From an uncultured bacterium (lineage in GTDB: Bacteria > Bacillota > Clostridia > Oscillospirales > Acutalibacteraceae), in assembly GCA_949283655.1 (NCBI GenBank), contig CASDTH010000038.1:1-59127 (forward strand): DNA of 59,127 bases, in the 5' to 3' direction. The position numbers were made by a program, and so were the translations under genes. The notes beneath the pieces are model-generated. The model made no database searches. It saw only the letters and a list, made by a program, of their open reading frames with translations, and was not told the DNA's origin. How positions within the stretch are numbered: the first letter of the stretch is position 1; every line of letters starts with the position of its first letter. Positions 45,008 through 53,125 of the stretch are shown here, in pieces.

Positions 45008-46018
45008 TTAGGCCTCCTTTCCGGGCGCGCCGCCTGCCGGCTGCTTCTTCTGCTTTTTATCGCAGATTTTGCCGATGATTTTACGAATGGAGAATTCATG
45101 CGTGCCCAGCAGGCCAGAGGGCTTAAAGAGCATCACAATAATCAGCACCAGCGAATAGATCAGCATGCGCTTATCCGAGAAGGAGCGCAGCATCTCCGGC
45201 AGCAGCGTGAGCACAGTCGCGGAGCAAACGGAGCCGGTGATGGAGCCCATGCCGCCGAGCACGACCATAATCAGGATTTCAACAGAGTAGTTAAAATCGA
45301 ATTTGCTGGGATCCAGCACGCCGACATGGTGCGCGTAAATGCCGCCTGCCACCCCTGCAAAGAAAGCGGCAACCACAAAGGCGAGCAGCTTATAATAGGT
45401 GGTGTTGATGCCGGAGGCCTCCGCCGCGATCTCATCCTCACGGATGGCAATCACTGCCCGCCCATGGCGGGAACGGATAAAGGCCAAAATGGCAACCACT
45501 GTGAGCGCCGCAATCACAAAGGTATAGGCGATCAGCGTATACTGGCCGCTGGGGCGCGGGATGCCTGTCAACCCGGCGGCGCCGCCCGTGAAATCAACCG
45601 CCAAAATCAGCACGCGGATGATCTCGCCGAAGCCCAGCGTAATAATCGCCAGATAATCGCCGCGCAGGCGCAGCGCCGGGATGCCGATGATCACACCGAA
45701 CACCGCCGCCACCAGGCCGCCGAACAACAGCCCAAGCGGAAAAGCGGCGGAGAGCGGCAGGCCAGAATTCATCGTGAACAACGCCGCCGAATAAGCGCCG
45801 ACGCTCATAAAGCCCGCATGGCCAAGCACAAGCTGGCCCAAAAAGCCGGTTACCAGGTTCAGGCTGACCGCCAAAATGATGTTGATGCCAATCAGCACTA
45901 AAATACCGGAATAGTAGGAACCAATCACGCCGGTTGCCACAGCGCCCATGATCGCGGCAAACAGCACCGCCACCCAGAGAGCGCTGAAAAGGTAGGATAA
46001 CTTCCGTTGCTTTGACAT
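45008..46018 (-). CDS. livM: Branched-chain amino acid ABC permease LivM
   Basis: A 336-residue permease with about nine to ten helices. The loop GDYLAIITLGFGEIIRV and the EAA-like region AIREDEIAAEASGIN (about 190-205) are the LivM signature. AAAGGAGGG precedes the ATG at 46018. It forms the channel with LivH and lies 13 bases after it. Confidence 0.95.
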   Translation of the reverse strand: MSKQRKLSYLFSALWVAVLFAAIMGAVATGVIGSYYSGILVLIGINIILAVSLNLVTGFLGQLVLGHAGFMSVGAYSAALFTMNSGLPLSAAFPLGLLFGGLVAAVFGVIIGIPALRLRGDYLAIITLGFGEIIRVLILAVDFTGGAAGLTGIPRPSGQYTLIAYTFVIAALTVVAILAFIRSRHGRAVIAIREDEIAAEASGINTTYYKLLAFVVAAFFAGVAGGIYAHHVGVLDPSKFDFNYSVEILIMVVLGGMGSITGSVCSATVLTLLPEMLRSFSDKRMLIYSLVLIIVMLFKPSGLLGTHEFSIRKIIGKICDKKQKKQPAGGAPGKEA

Positions 46019-46031
46019 AACGCGCCCTCCT

Positions 46032-46913
46032 TTAAACTTTTTCCTGCACGTTCTTGCCCAAAAGGCCTGCGGGCTTAACGAGCAGAACCAGAATCAGAAT
46101 GCCGAACACCACCGCGTCGGAAATCTGCGAGCCGCCGGCGGCAATGGTCAGGCTCTCCGCCACGCCAAGAATATAACCTCCCAGCATAGCGCCCGGGATA
46201 TTGCCGATGCCGCCAAGCACTGCGGCGACGAAAGCCTTCAGCCCCAGCATGCCGCCCATGTAGGGGGTAATCTGGTGAAAGGTGTTGCAATAGAGCACAG
46301 CGCCCACGGCCGCGAGCGCAGAGCCGATTGCAAAGGTAAACGCGATGGTAGAGTTGGTGTTGATGCCCATCAGCTTTGCAGCCCCAGCGTCCTCGCTGGT
46401 GGCGCGCATCGCCTTGCCCATCTTGGATTTATTGACGATGATTACAAGCAAAATCATCATGGCGACAGAGGTCAGTATGTTCAAAACCGTGCTGAAGCTC
46501 AGCTGAATGCTGCCCAATGTGATGACCTTGCTGGGGAACATCACCGGCATGGACTGGGCGCTGGAGCTGAAGCCGAGCTGAAAAAGATTTTGCAGGAAGA
46601 TGCTCACGCCAATTGCCGTAATCAGCAGGGACAGCCGGGGCGCATTCTTCACCAGCAGGCGGTGATATGCCAGCCGCTCAATAATGACGCCCAGCAGCGT
46701 ACACACTGCAATGGAGAGAATGACCGCTACCCACAGCGGCAGGCCGAGCTGCACCATCGCCACAAAAACAGCATAGCCGCCGACCATAATGATATCGCCG
46801 TGTGCAAAGTTAATCAGCTGTATGATGCCGTACACCATACTGTACCCCAGGGCCACCAGCGCGTAAATGCTGCCAAGGCCCAGGCCGTTGATGATTTGGA
46901 CCAAAAAATCCAT
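46032..46913 (-). CDS. livH: Branched-chain amino acid ABC permease LivH
   Basis: A 293-residue permease with about eight helices. INGLGLGSIYALVALGYSMVYG at the N-terminus (shown by its start INGLGLGSIYALVALG) and the EAA-like MRATSEDAGAAKLMGIN (about 155-171) are typical of LivH. A GGAAGGTG site precedes the ATG at 46913. Two strong hairpins separate it from the upstream livK gene, which probably tunes permease relative to binding protein. Confidence 0.95.
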   Translation of the reverse strand: MDFLVQIINGLGLGSIYALVALGYSMVYGIIQLINFAHGDIIMVGGYAVFVAMVQLGLPLWVAVILSIAVCTLLGVIIERLAYHRLLVKNAPRLSLLITAIGVSIFLQNLFQLGFSSSAQSMPVMFPSKVITLGSIQLSFSTVLNILTSVAMMILLVIIVNKSKMGKAMRATSEDAGAAKLMGINTNSTIAFTFAIGSALAAVGAVLYCNTFHQITPYMGGMLGLKAFVAAVLGGIGNIPGAMLGGYILGVAESLTIAAGGSQISDAVVFGILILVLLVKPAGLLGKNVQEKV

Positions 46914-46988
46914 AAACGCACCTTCCTACTTCTGCGCCGCCGGTTCCCGGCAGGCTTCTCTTTTCCCAATCACTTTTGCCCCGCACCA

Positions 46989-47052
46989 CTACGCAAAGGA
47001 AACGGTGCGCATCCTGCGGCTTCAGGGCCTGCACATCGTTTCCTTTGCGTAG
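46989..47052 (-). repeat. 16-base-pair inverted repeat between livK and livH
   Basis: CTACGCAAAGGAAACG at 46989-47004 is perfectly complementary to CGTTTCCTTTGCGTAG at 47037-47052. After a 2-base bulge the stem continues with GTGC/GCAC, giving about 20 pairs around a 22-base loop. No U tract follows. In the liv transcript this is a large stem-loop immediately downstream of livK. Confidence 0.85.
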
Positions 47053-47059
47053 AGGAATC

Positions 47060-47094
47060 GCCTTTGCGGGCCGAATCGTCCGGCCCGCAAAGGC
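47060..47094 (-). repeat. 14-base-pair GC-rich hairpin downstream of livK
   Basis: GCCTTTGCGGGCCG (47060-47073) pairs perfectly with CGGCCCGCAAAGGC (47081-47094) around a 7-base loop, 20 bases after the livK stop. No T run follows, so it more likely protects the livK 3' end or attenuates partially. Confidence 0.82.
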
Positions 47095-47113
47095 ACAATT
47101 GCCAGCAGGGGAA

Positions 47114-48265
47114 TTACTCTTTGGAGAAGTTCTCCACAAACTTGTAGGCGCCGTTGTCAATCCGGATGATAATCGCCTCTTTGACCACGTTGCGGTTCTC
47201 ATCGAAGTGCATCTGGCCGGTCAGGCCGTTATATTCCAGCACCGTCAGCGCGTCAATGATCGCCTGCTTCTCTGTGGAGCCGGCGTTTTTGATCGCCTCA
47301 GCCATCATATAAGCCGCATCATAGCCAAGCACGGAGAACTGGTTCGGCTCCTCGCCAAACTTCTCCTTGTAGTTTTTGATAAAAGCCTGCACGCGCTCGT
47401 CGGTGCTCTCCGCCGTGTACTGGCTGCAATAATAAGCGCCGTTGACCGCATCCAAGTTGGATTTATCCACCTTGCCAATAACGCCGTCCCAGCCGTCTGC
47501 GCCGACAATCTGCGTGCTCAGGCCGATCTCCTTGGCCTGCACGGCGATCAGCGCCGCCTGCTCATAATAGGTGGGGACGAAGAGAACCTCCGGGTTCTTT
47601 GCCTTGATATTGGTCAGCTGCGGGCGGAAATCCACCGCGCCCTTTGCAAAGCCCTCATCCGCCACGACTGTAATGCCAAGCTCCGCAGCGGTTGCCTTGA
47701 AGGAATCCCGCAGGCCCTTGGAGTAATCGTCGGAGGTGTCATAGATCACAGCAGCCGTCTTTTTGCCGAGCTTCTGCGCGTAATTCGCCATAATCTCGCC
47801 CTGCTCCGGGTCGGTGAAGCAAACGCGGAACACATTTTTGCCTGCCTCCGTCACATTCAGCGCGGTGGCGGTAGCGGTCACAATCGGGATATTATCCGCC
47901 ACAGAAGCCTGTGCGACCGCGGCCGCAGGCTTGCTGGTGACGTCGCCGATGATTGCGACGACCTTGTCCCGGTCAACGAGCTTGCGGTAGGCATTGGTCG
48001 CCTCCGTCGCATCGCCCTTCTCATCCTCATAGACATATTTGATCTGCTTGCCGAGCACACCGCCCGCAGCGTTGATCTCATCAAACGCCATCTGCACGCC
48101 GTTGTTGGTTGCAATCCCATAAACAGAAACACTGCCCGTCAACGGTGCAAGGCCGCCGATGACGATCTCGTCGCCCGTGCTGCCCTCGCCGCCGCTCTGG
48201 CAGCCCGCTAAGGGAAGCGCGGCCAAAACACAGACCATCAGTGCCGCTAACAAACGCTTCTTCAT
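47114..48265 (-). CDS. livK: Branched-chain amino acid ABC transporter binding lipoprotein
   Basis: A 383-residue periplasmic-binding-type lipoprotein. The signal peptide ends in PLAGC (Cys about 22), followed by IVIGGLAPLTGSVSVYG, the standard LivJ/LivK opening, then GGVLGKQIKYVYEDE and the FRVCFTDPEQG region. It captures a branched-chain or related amino acid on the outside of the membrane and delivers it to LivHM. GGGAGG precedes the ATG. It is the first operon gene and is preceded by a promoter and a leader terminator. Confidence 0.95.
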   Translation of the reverse strand: MKKRLLAALMVCVLAALPLAGCQSGGEGSTGDEIVIGGLAPLTGSVSVYGIATNNGVQMAFDEINAAGGVLGKQIKYVYEDEKGDATEATNAYRKLVDRDKVVAIIGDVTSKPAAAVAQASVADNIPIVTATATALNVTEAGKNVFRVCFTDPEQGEIMANYAQKLGKKTAAVIYDTSDDYSKGLRDSFKATAAELGITVVADEGFAKGAVDFRPQLTNIKAKNPEVLFVPTYYEQAALIAVQAKEIGLSTQIVGADGWDGVIGKVDKSNLDAVNGAYYCSQYTAESTDERVQAFIKNYKEKFGEEPNQFSVLGYDAAYMMAEAIKNAGSTEKQAIIDALTVLEYNGLTGQMHFDENRNVVKEAIIIRIDNGAYKFVENFSKE

Positions 48266-48311
48266 TTCTGGTTCCTCCCTGTGTCATTCTCTATCCAGCT
48301 CAGAAGCTGTG

Positions 48312-48347
48312 AAAACAAAAAAAGCAGTATGACCCCCTTCGTCACAC
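48312..48347 (-). promoter_or_regulatory. Attenuator-like hairpin with U tract in the liv leader
   Basis: On the minus strand GTGTGAC and GTCATAC (7 pairs, one G-U, 7-base loop) are followed after 3 bases by seven T and then more T. It lies between the promoter and livK, about 45 bases before the start codon, so it could stop transcription before the operon. I see no obvious leader peptide rich in Leu/Ile/Val codons and no T-box specifier. Confidence 0.55.
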
Positions 48348-48391
48348 GCTCCTCTGCCCTGCACGGCGCCCGCGGCCAGATAGTTATTGTA

Positions 48392-48420
48392 ATTATACTA
48401 TACCGCTTTAAAGTTTGCAA
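48392..48420 (-). promoter_or_regulatory. Promoter of the liv operon
   Basis: Minus strand TTGCAA (48420-48415), 17 bases, TATAAT (48397-48392). The leader to livK is about 120 bases. Confidence 0.78.
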
Positions 48421-48508
48421 CAAAGGAAGTTCAAAAATTCATATCCCTGCGCAATATTTCTGTTTTCCCCTTGTTTTAACGCAAAATCGGGGGGTTTCTT
48501 TGTGAATA

Positions 48509-48561
48509 TTGCAGAAAAAGCCGCGCAGGCACATCCCTCCTCTCACCGGATGTGTCTGCGC
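48509..48561 (-). terminator. Terminator of the M23 peptidase-like gene
   Basis: Minus strand stem GCGCAGACACATCC with its partner (14 pairs, one G-U) around an 11-base loop, followed by GGCTTTTTC. It lies 28 bases past the stop. The 48266-48589 interval otherwise holds only the liv leader and promoter. Confidence 0.8.
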
Positions 48562-48589
48562 AGCTGCCGCCTATGCCTGATCATCCGGG

Positions 48590-49303
48590 TCAGCCGGCCC
48601 GGCCCATGGCCGCCAGCGGGTCCGTGACCGTGCCATTGACGCGCACCTCAAAATGGAGATGCGGATCCTCCGCAGATTCCACCGGAATCTCGCCGACCTT
48701 GCCGATCACATCTCCCATTTTGACGCTGTCGCCTTTTTTGACGGCAGGCTCCTTCTCAAGCCCGCAGTAGGAGGCCTTCATGCCGCTACCATGGTCAATG
48801 GTGACAATCCAGCCCCACATGCTGTCGTTTTCAACGGAGAGAACGCTGCCGGAGCTGATTGCCTTGATCTCCTCGCCCTTCTTTGCGGCGAAATCAATCC
48901 CGTTGTGAACGCGCCAGTCGCCCATGGTTTTGGATTCCACCATTTCGCCGTTGCTGAAATCCTTACTGATCTCCGTGCCGAGCGGCAGCATATAATATGC
49001 CTGCTTTGTACCATGCCCGGTGGTCTGCTCTGGCTTTTGCGTGCTCTCCCGCTCATCCGCCACGCCGGTCGCAGGCACATTAACAGGTGATTCCTGCGTT
49101 TGGGCGGGCGGCTGTGTCGTGCGCGCCTGAATCTGTGTGTCCGCTGCGCCGCCGGGCGTTCCCATGGCCGGCGCACGGCTTTGCAGGGCGCCCCATACGC
49201 CTAACCCCACAGCGAGCAGGCAGCAGCCCATGGCGATATAGAAACCCTTCCCGCCGATGCGGCTCTTTCGCTTTGTGTATTTATAATCGTTCTTGATCAT
49301 CAT
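48590..49303 (-). CDS. M23/LytM-domain membrane protein, SpoIIQ-like
   Basis: A 237-residue protein with a basic N-terminus, one membrane helix (about 22-42), a Thr/Gln/Pro-rich spacer (about 50-95), and a C-terminal LytM domain. The zinc ligands are present in HNGIDFA (His and Asp, about 132-137) and HLHFEVR (about 214). One membrane anchor plus LytM fits SpoIIQ of spore formers, which in clostridia keeps the metal site, but a general endopeptidase is also possible. The second ATG (49300) may be the true start, since GGAGGTG is too close to the first. Confidence 0.82.
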   Translation of the reverse strand: MMIKNDYKYTKRKSRIGGKGFYIAMGCCLLAVGLGVWGALQSRAPAMGTPGGAADTQIQARTTQPPAQTQESPVNVPATGVADERESTQKPEQTTGHGTKQAYYMLPLGTEISKDFSNGEMVESKTMGDWRVHNGIDFAAKKGEEIKAISSGSVLSVENDSMWGWIVTIDHGSGMKASYCGLEKEPAVKKGDSVKMGDVIGKVGEIPVESAEDPHLHFEVRVNGTVTDPLAAMGRAG

Positions 49304-49359
49304 CGCACCTCCGCCTTTATTCTGGCCGCGCAGCGTTGGGTTTATACAGGGGCTTTTCC

Positions 49360-49388
49360 TTGTGAAGACGAGAAAAATATGTTATATT
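49360..49388 (+). promoter_or_regulatory. Promoter of fhs
   Basis: TTGTGA and TATATT with a 17-base spacer, 40 bases upstream of the start codon. Confidence 0.6.
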
Positions 49389-49428
49389 AAATAAAATGAT
49401 TACTCCACTTTTCAGGGAGGGCTCTATC

Positions 49429-51096
49429 ATGCTTACAGATATTGAAATTGCACAAAGCGCGAAGCTGCTGCCGGTGGCACAGCTGGCGGAGAAGCTCGGC
49501 GTCAGGGAGGAGGAGCTCGAGCCCTACGGCCGCTATAAGGCGAAGCTCTCGCCCGCGCTGATGAAGCGGCTCGCCGGGAAACCGGATGGCAAGCTGATCC
49601 TTGTCACCGCCATCAACCCCACGCCTGCGGGCGAGGGGAAAACCACAACGACGGTCGGCCTGGGCGAGGCGATGGCAAAGCTGCAAAAGAATGCGGTGCT
49701 CGCCCTGCGGGAGCCGTCGCTGGGCCCGGTGTTCGGCATCAAGGGCGGCGCTGCCGGCGGCGGCTATGCGCAGGCTGTACCAATGGAGGATATCAACCTG
49801 CATTTCACCGGGGATATGCACGCCATTACGGCGGCCAACAATCTGCTGTGCGCATGCATTGATAACCACCTCCAGCAGGGCAACGCTCTGGGTATCGACC
49901 CACGCAGAATCGTCTTCAAGCGCTGTATGGATATGAACGACCGGGCGCTGCGCAACTGCATTGTGGGCCTTGGCGGGAAGGTAAACGGCGTGCCGCGCGA
50001 GGACCACTTCCAGATCACGGTGGCGAGCGAGGTCATGGCGATCCTTTGCCTGGCGGAGGATCTGGCAGATCTCAAAAAGCGCCTGGGGCGCATTCTGGTT
50101 GCATATAAATATGATAACGCTCCCGTTTATGCGGACGATCTGGGCGTCACGGGAGCCATGGCCGCCCTGCTCAAGGATGCAATCAAGCCGAACCTTGTGC
50201 AGACGCTGGAAAACACGCCCGTGCTGATGCATGGCGGGCCGTTTGCCAATATCGCTCATGGCTGCAATTCTGTTGCCGCAACACGCCTTGCGCTCAAGCT
50301 TGGCGATTACTGCATCACCGAGGCCGGCTTCGGCTCCGACCTCGGGGCGGAAAAGTTTTTTGATATCAAATGCCGTTATGCAGGGCTCAAGCCGAGCGCA
50401 GTCGTCGTTGTCGCCACGCTACGCGCGCTCAAATACAACGGCGGCGTGCCCAAGGAGGAGACGGCGGCAGAAAATCTGGAGGCGCTGCGCAAGGGGCTGC
50501 CCAATCTCGGCGCTCATGTGGAGAATATGCGCAAATTCGGCATCCCAGTTGTGGTCGCAATCAACCGTTTCCACACCGACACGCCTGCGGAAATCGCACT
50601 GCTTTCAGATTATTGTGCCTCGCTTGGGGTAGAATATGCGCTCAGCGAAGTATTCGCCAAGGGCGGTGAGGGCGGCGTCGCGCTCGCACAAAAGGTGCTG
50701 GAGGCCTGTGAACAACCCTCCGCCTTCCATTGCCTGTATGATACCGAGCGCCCGGTGCGCGAAAAGATCGAAACAATCGCGCGGGAGATTTACGGAGCAG
50801 ATGGCGTTACCTTCACTGCACAGGCGGAGAAGCAGCTGCGGGAGATCGAGTCGCTCGGGCAGGCAGCGCTGCCTGTCTGCATGGCGAAAACGCAGTATTC
50901 CCTCTCTGACAATCCGGCGCTGCTGGGCAGGCCAACCGGCTTCACCATCACGGTGCGGAGCCTTTCGCTCTCTGCCGGGGCTGGCTTTATCGTCGCTCTG
51001 ACAGGCGATATCATGACCATGCCCGGCCTGCCGAAAAAACCGGCAGCCAATCAAATTGATGTGGATGCCGAGGGGAACATCGCCGGCCTGTTTTGA
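49429..51096 (+). CDS. fhs: Formate-tetrahydrofolate ligase
   Basis: ATP-dependent formation of 10-formyl-THF from formate, used in one-carbon metabolism and the Wood-Ljungdahl methyl branch. The 555-residue product has the P-loop [17 protein letters not shown] (about 56-72), [21 protein letters not shown] split over two typical blocks ([18 protein letters not shown] visible at about 88-105), and [11 protein letters not shown] around 305. The ATG at 49429 fits the family N-terminus and has CAGGGAGGG upstream. No other acetogenesis gene is in this window, so a full pathway cannot be claimed. Confidence 0.97.
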   Translation: MLTDIEIAQSAKLLPVAQLAEKLGVREEELEPYGRYKAKLSPALMKRLAGKPDGKLILVTAINPTPAGEGKTTTTVGLGEAMAKLQKNAVLALREPSLGPVFGIKGGAAGGGYAQAVPMEDINLHFTGDMHAITAANNLLCACIDNHLQQGNALGIDPRRIVFKRCMDMNDRALRNCIVGLGGKVNGVPREDHFQITVASEVMAILCLAEDLADLKKRLGRILVAYKYDNAPVYADDLGVTGAMAALLKDAIKPNLVQTLENTPVLMHGGPFANIAHGCNSVAATRLALKLGDYCITEAGFGSDLGAEKFFDIKCRYAGLKPSAVVVVATLRALKYNGGVPKEETAAENLEALRKGLPNLGAHVENMRKFGIPVVVAINRFHTDTPAEIALLSDYCASLGVEYALSEVFAKGGEGGVALAQKVLEACEQPSAFHCLYDTERPVREKIETIAREIYGADGVTFTAQAEKQLREIESLGQAALPVCMAKTQYSLSDNPALLGRPTGFTITVRSLSLSAGAGFIVALTGDIMTMPGLPKKPAANQIDVDAEGNIAGLF

Positions 51097-51180
51097 TTCA
51101 ATTTTAAACATTAAAAATGAAGCATTCGTTGCAGAAAGCCAGACATCAGACGTAAAAGCAAAAAGGCCATTGCCTCAGAG

Positions 51181-51359
51181 GCGGTGACGGGAAGCGTTTT
51201 AACAACTAGAAAATTCCGCAAGCTGCCGCTGAAGCAGAAGCCTGAAAGGAACCACGTCTGACAGCTGATATCTGTTATCTGAAGTCTGATTCAGACGTTA
51301 GACATCAGATGTGCAATCCAGAAGCGGTGACAGAAAGCGTTTCAGCGGCTAGAAATTTT
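51181..51359 (+). repeat. Imperfect direct repeat, about 35 bases, two copies
   Basis: Copies begin at 51181 and 51324 with GCGGTGAC and end with CTAGAAA(A/T)TT; about 28 of 35 positions agree by eye. Each is preceded by an AGACATCAGA(C/T)GT-type word (51142 and 51300), so the true duplicated unit is nearer 75 bases. Confidence 0.65.
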
Positions 51360-51434
51360 AGCGCCCTGCCTCTGTGGCAGGGCGTTATTGCAGCCACATT
51401 CAGTGTCTAATGTCTAAAATCTGATATCTACCTT

Positions 51435-51487
51435 GGCCTTCCGTCTAGCGCGAAGGCCCCGATGGGTGGTCGGGTCAAGACCCGCCC
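51435..51487. repeat. Two adjacent palindromic repeat modules
   Basis: GGCCTTC/GAAGGCC hairpin (51435-51458) with CTAGCG in the loop, like the one at 36963, followed by a GG-T-CGGGTC-AA-GACCCG-C-CC palindrome (51468-51487). The second module recurs at 58471-58490. Confidence 0.7.
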
Positions 51488-51612
51488 CTACGAAGCTGGC
51501 TCTCGCCAGTCGAGCGAGAGGATACCGCCAGTGCGAGCTCACCCAAACTCTGCATGTGATTCTTTCTGTGTTCATCAATGATAATTTTTACCAAAAGCTG
51601 CCTCCTTTCGTC

Positions 51613-51641
51613 TTGACGCTCTGCAGGGAACCTGTTACAAT
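51613..51641 (+). promoter_or_regulatory. Promoter of the murL-murD2 operon
   Basis: TTGACG and TACAAT with a 17-base spacer, 10 of 12 consensus bases. The leader to the murL ATG is about 90 bases. Confidence 0.75.
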
Positions 51642-51736
51642 TTTTAGGGAATTTTTGTGAAACCCCGTTTGCACGGTGCACAAAACTGCCGGGTGGTTAC
51701 ATATTTTCACGATCGCTTTGAGAGAGGATTCGCCAT

Positions 51737-53125
51737 ATGGAAAACCAGCAGAAATACGAGGCCCTTCGCCGGCAGTATCCGGCGTTTTATTACCACGGAT
51801 TTTCCGTTACCCAGGAGGGGGGTGGGCTCCGGGTGCAGTACGATTTTGAAATTCAAAACCTGTGCGCCTTCCATCCCACCCTGCGGATGGATGTTTCCCG
51901 CCTGGCGCTTCAAAACCCCTGGGATTCACAGGCCGCGCGCCGCATCCTCTTCAGCCTCGGCATGGTCGAGCTGATCAGCTATTGGAAGTGCGCCTGCCCG
52001 CCCCGCGTGATTGTGGAATGCGGCGGGCTGGATGAGGAGGATTGCGCCTTTTGGAAAAAGCTTTATTACAACGGGCTCGGCGAATTTTTTTACCGCAACG
52101 GCATCGCGGCGGATGAGGACACTTTTCTCACCATCGAAGCGCCGCAGCCGGAGCCTCTGAGCGCAGAGCCGTTTCACAGCGCGCAGCTGAATCTGATCCC
52201 TGTCGGCGGAGGGAAGGATTCCTGCGTCACGCTCGAGCTGCTCAAGGATTTTCACGCGCAGAACCGTTTGTTTATGATCAATGTGCAGCCCGCGCGCGAT
52301 GCGTGCGCGGCGGCGGCGGGGTATGCGCCCGGGCAAGTGCTCCATGTGTTCCGCGCCATCGACCCCGCGCTTTTGGAGCGAAACCGTGAGGGCTTTCTCA
52401 ACGGGCACACGCCGTTCTCCGCCATTGTGGCGTTTTTAGGCTTTTATGTTTCCTATTTGATTGGGGCGGAGCACATTATCCTCTCCAACGAAGCCAGCGC
52501 AAACGCAGGGAATATTGCAGGCTCGCACATCAATCATCAGTATTCCAAATCCTTTGCCTTTGAGCAGGATTTTCAGCGCTACGCGCAAAAGAATCTGATG
52601 CCCGGCATTCGGTATTTCAGCCTTATGCGGCCGTTTAACGAATTACAGATCGCCAAATTTTTTGCCACCCGCCCACAATACCATGCCATTTTTCGCAGCT
52701 GCAACGCGGGCAGCAAGCAAAATATCTGGTGCTGTAACTGCGCCAAGTGCCTGTTTGTGTGCGGCATCCTTTCGCCCTTCCTGCCGCCGGAGCAGCTGCG
52801 CGCTATCTTTGGAGAAAACCTGCTGGAAAAAGAAGCGTTGAGAGATATTTTTGACGGCTTGGTGGGCTTCTCCCCTGTAAAGCCGTTTGAGTGCGTCGGC
52901 ACGCAGGAGGAGCTGCGCTTTGCGCTCGCGTGCACAGCCCGTCAATACCTGGCGCGTGGCGAACAGTTGCCTGCGCTGCTGGCCTACTATGCACAACGAA
53001 CCGATGTGGAGGCGCTCGCCGCCAAGGATGATCTTCTGCGGGCGTTGAATGAAGAGCATCAGATTCCCGCCCTGTTCCAGCCATATGTAAAGGAGATGTA
53101 TCGCTATGTTGCGGACCTTACCTGA
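51737..53125 (+). CDS. murL: MurL-like UDP-MurNAc-L-Ala-L-Glu epimerase
   Basis: A 462-residue cytosolic protein. A PP-loop-type nucleotide motif IPVGGGKDSCVTLELL is at about 155, then LSNEASANAGNIAG and INHQYSKSFAFEQDF (about 253-277) and a CCNCAKCLFVCG cysteine cluster (about 333-344). These match MurL, which in Xanthomonas uses ATP to epimerise the terminal L-Glu of UDP-MurNAc-L-Ala-L-Glu to D-Glu. The next gene is a MurD-type ligase overlapping by 20 bases, the expected partner MurD2. Activity here is inferred from motif and pairing. AGAGAGG precedes the ATG. Confidence 0.85.
   Translation: MENQQKYEALRRQYPAFYYHGFSVTQEGGGLRVQYDFEIQNLCAFHPTLRMDVSRLALQNPWDSQAARRILFSLGMVELISYWKCACPPRVIVECGGLDEEDCAFWKKLYYNGLGEFFYRNGIAADEDTFLTIEAPQPEPLSAEPFHSAQLNLIPVGGGKDSCVTLELLKDFHAQNRLFMINVQPARDACAAAAGYAPGQVLHVFRAIDPALLERNREGFLNGHTPFSAIVAFLGFYVSYLIGAEHIILSNEASANAGNIAGSHINHQYSKSFAFEQDFQRYAQKNLMPGIRYFSLMRPFNELQIAKFFATRPQYHAIFRSCNAGSKQNIWCCNCAKCLFVCGILSPFLPPEQLRAIFGENLLEKEALRDIFDGLVGFSPVKPFECVGTQEELRFALACTARQYLARGEQLPALLAYYAQRTDVEALAAKDDLLRALNEEHQIPALFQPYVKEMYRYVADLT

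Larger units (their letters stand above)
51097..51612. other. Gene-free, repeat-rich intergenic region
   Basis: Between fhs and the murL promoter I find no credible coding sequence. It holds several words related to GACATCAGATGT and TTAGACGT (51143, 51250-51312, 51408-51430), an imperfect direct repeat (51181/51324), a 9-base-pair hairpin CGCCCTGCC/GGCAGGGCG (51362-51384), a GGCCTTC hairpin (51435-51458), a CGGGTCAAGACCCG palindrome (51471-51484) and further small dyads to about 51530. The same words recur after the murL operon and at the right end of the window. Confidence 0.7.
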
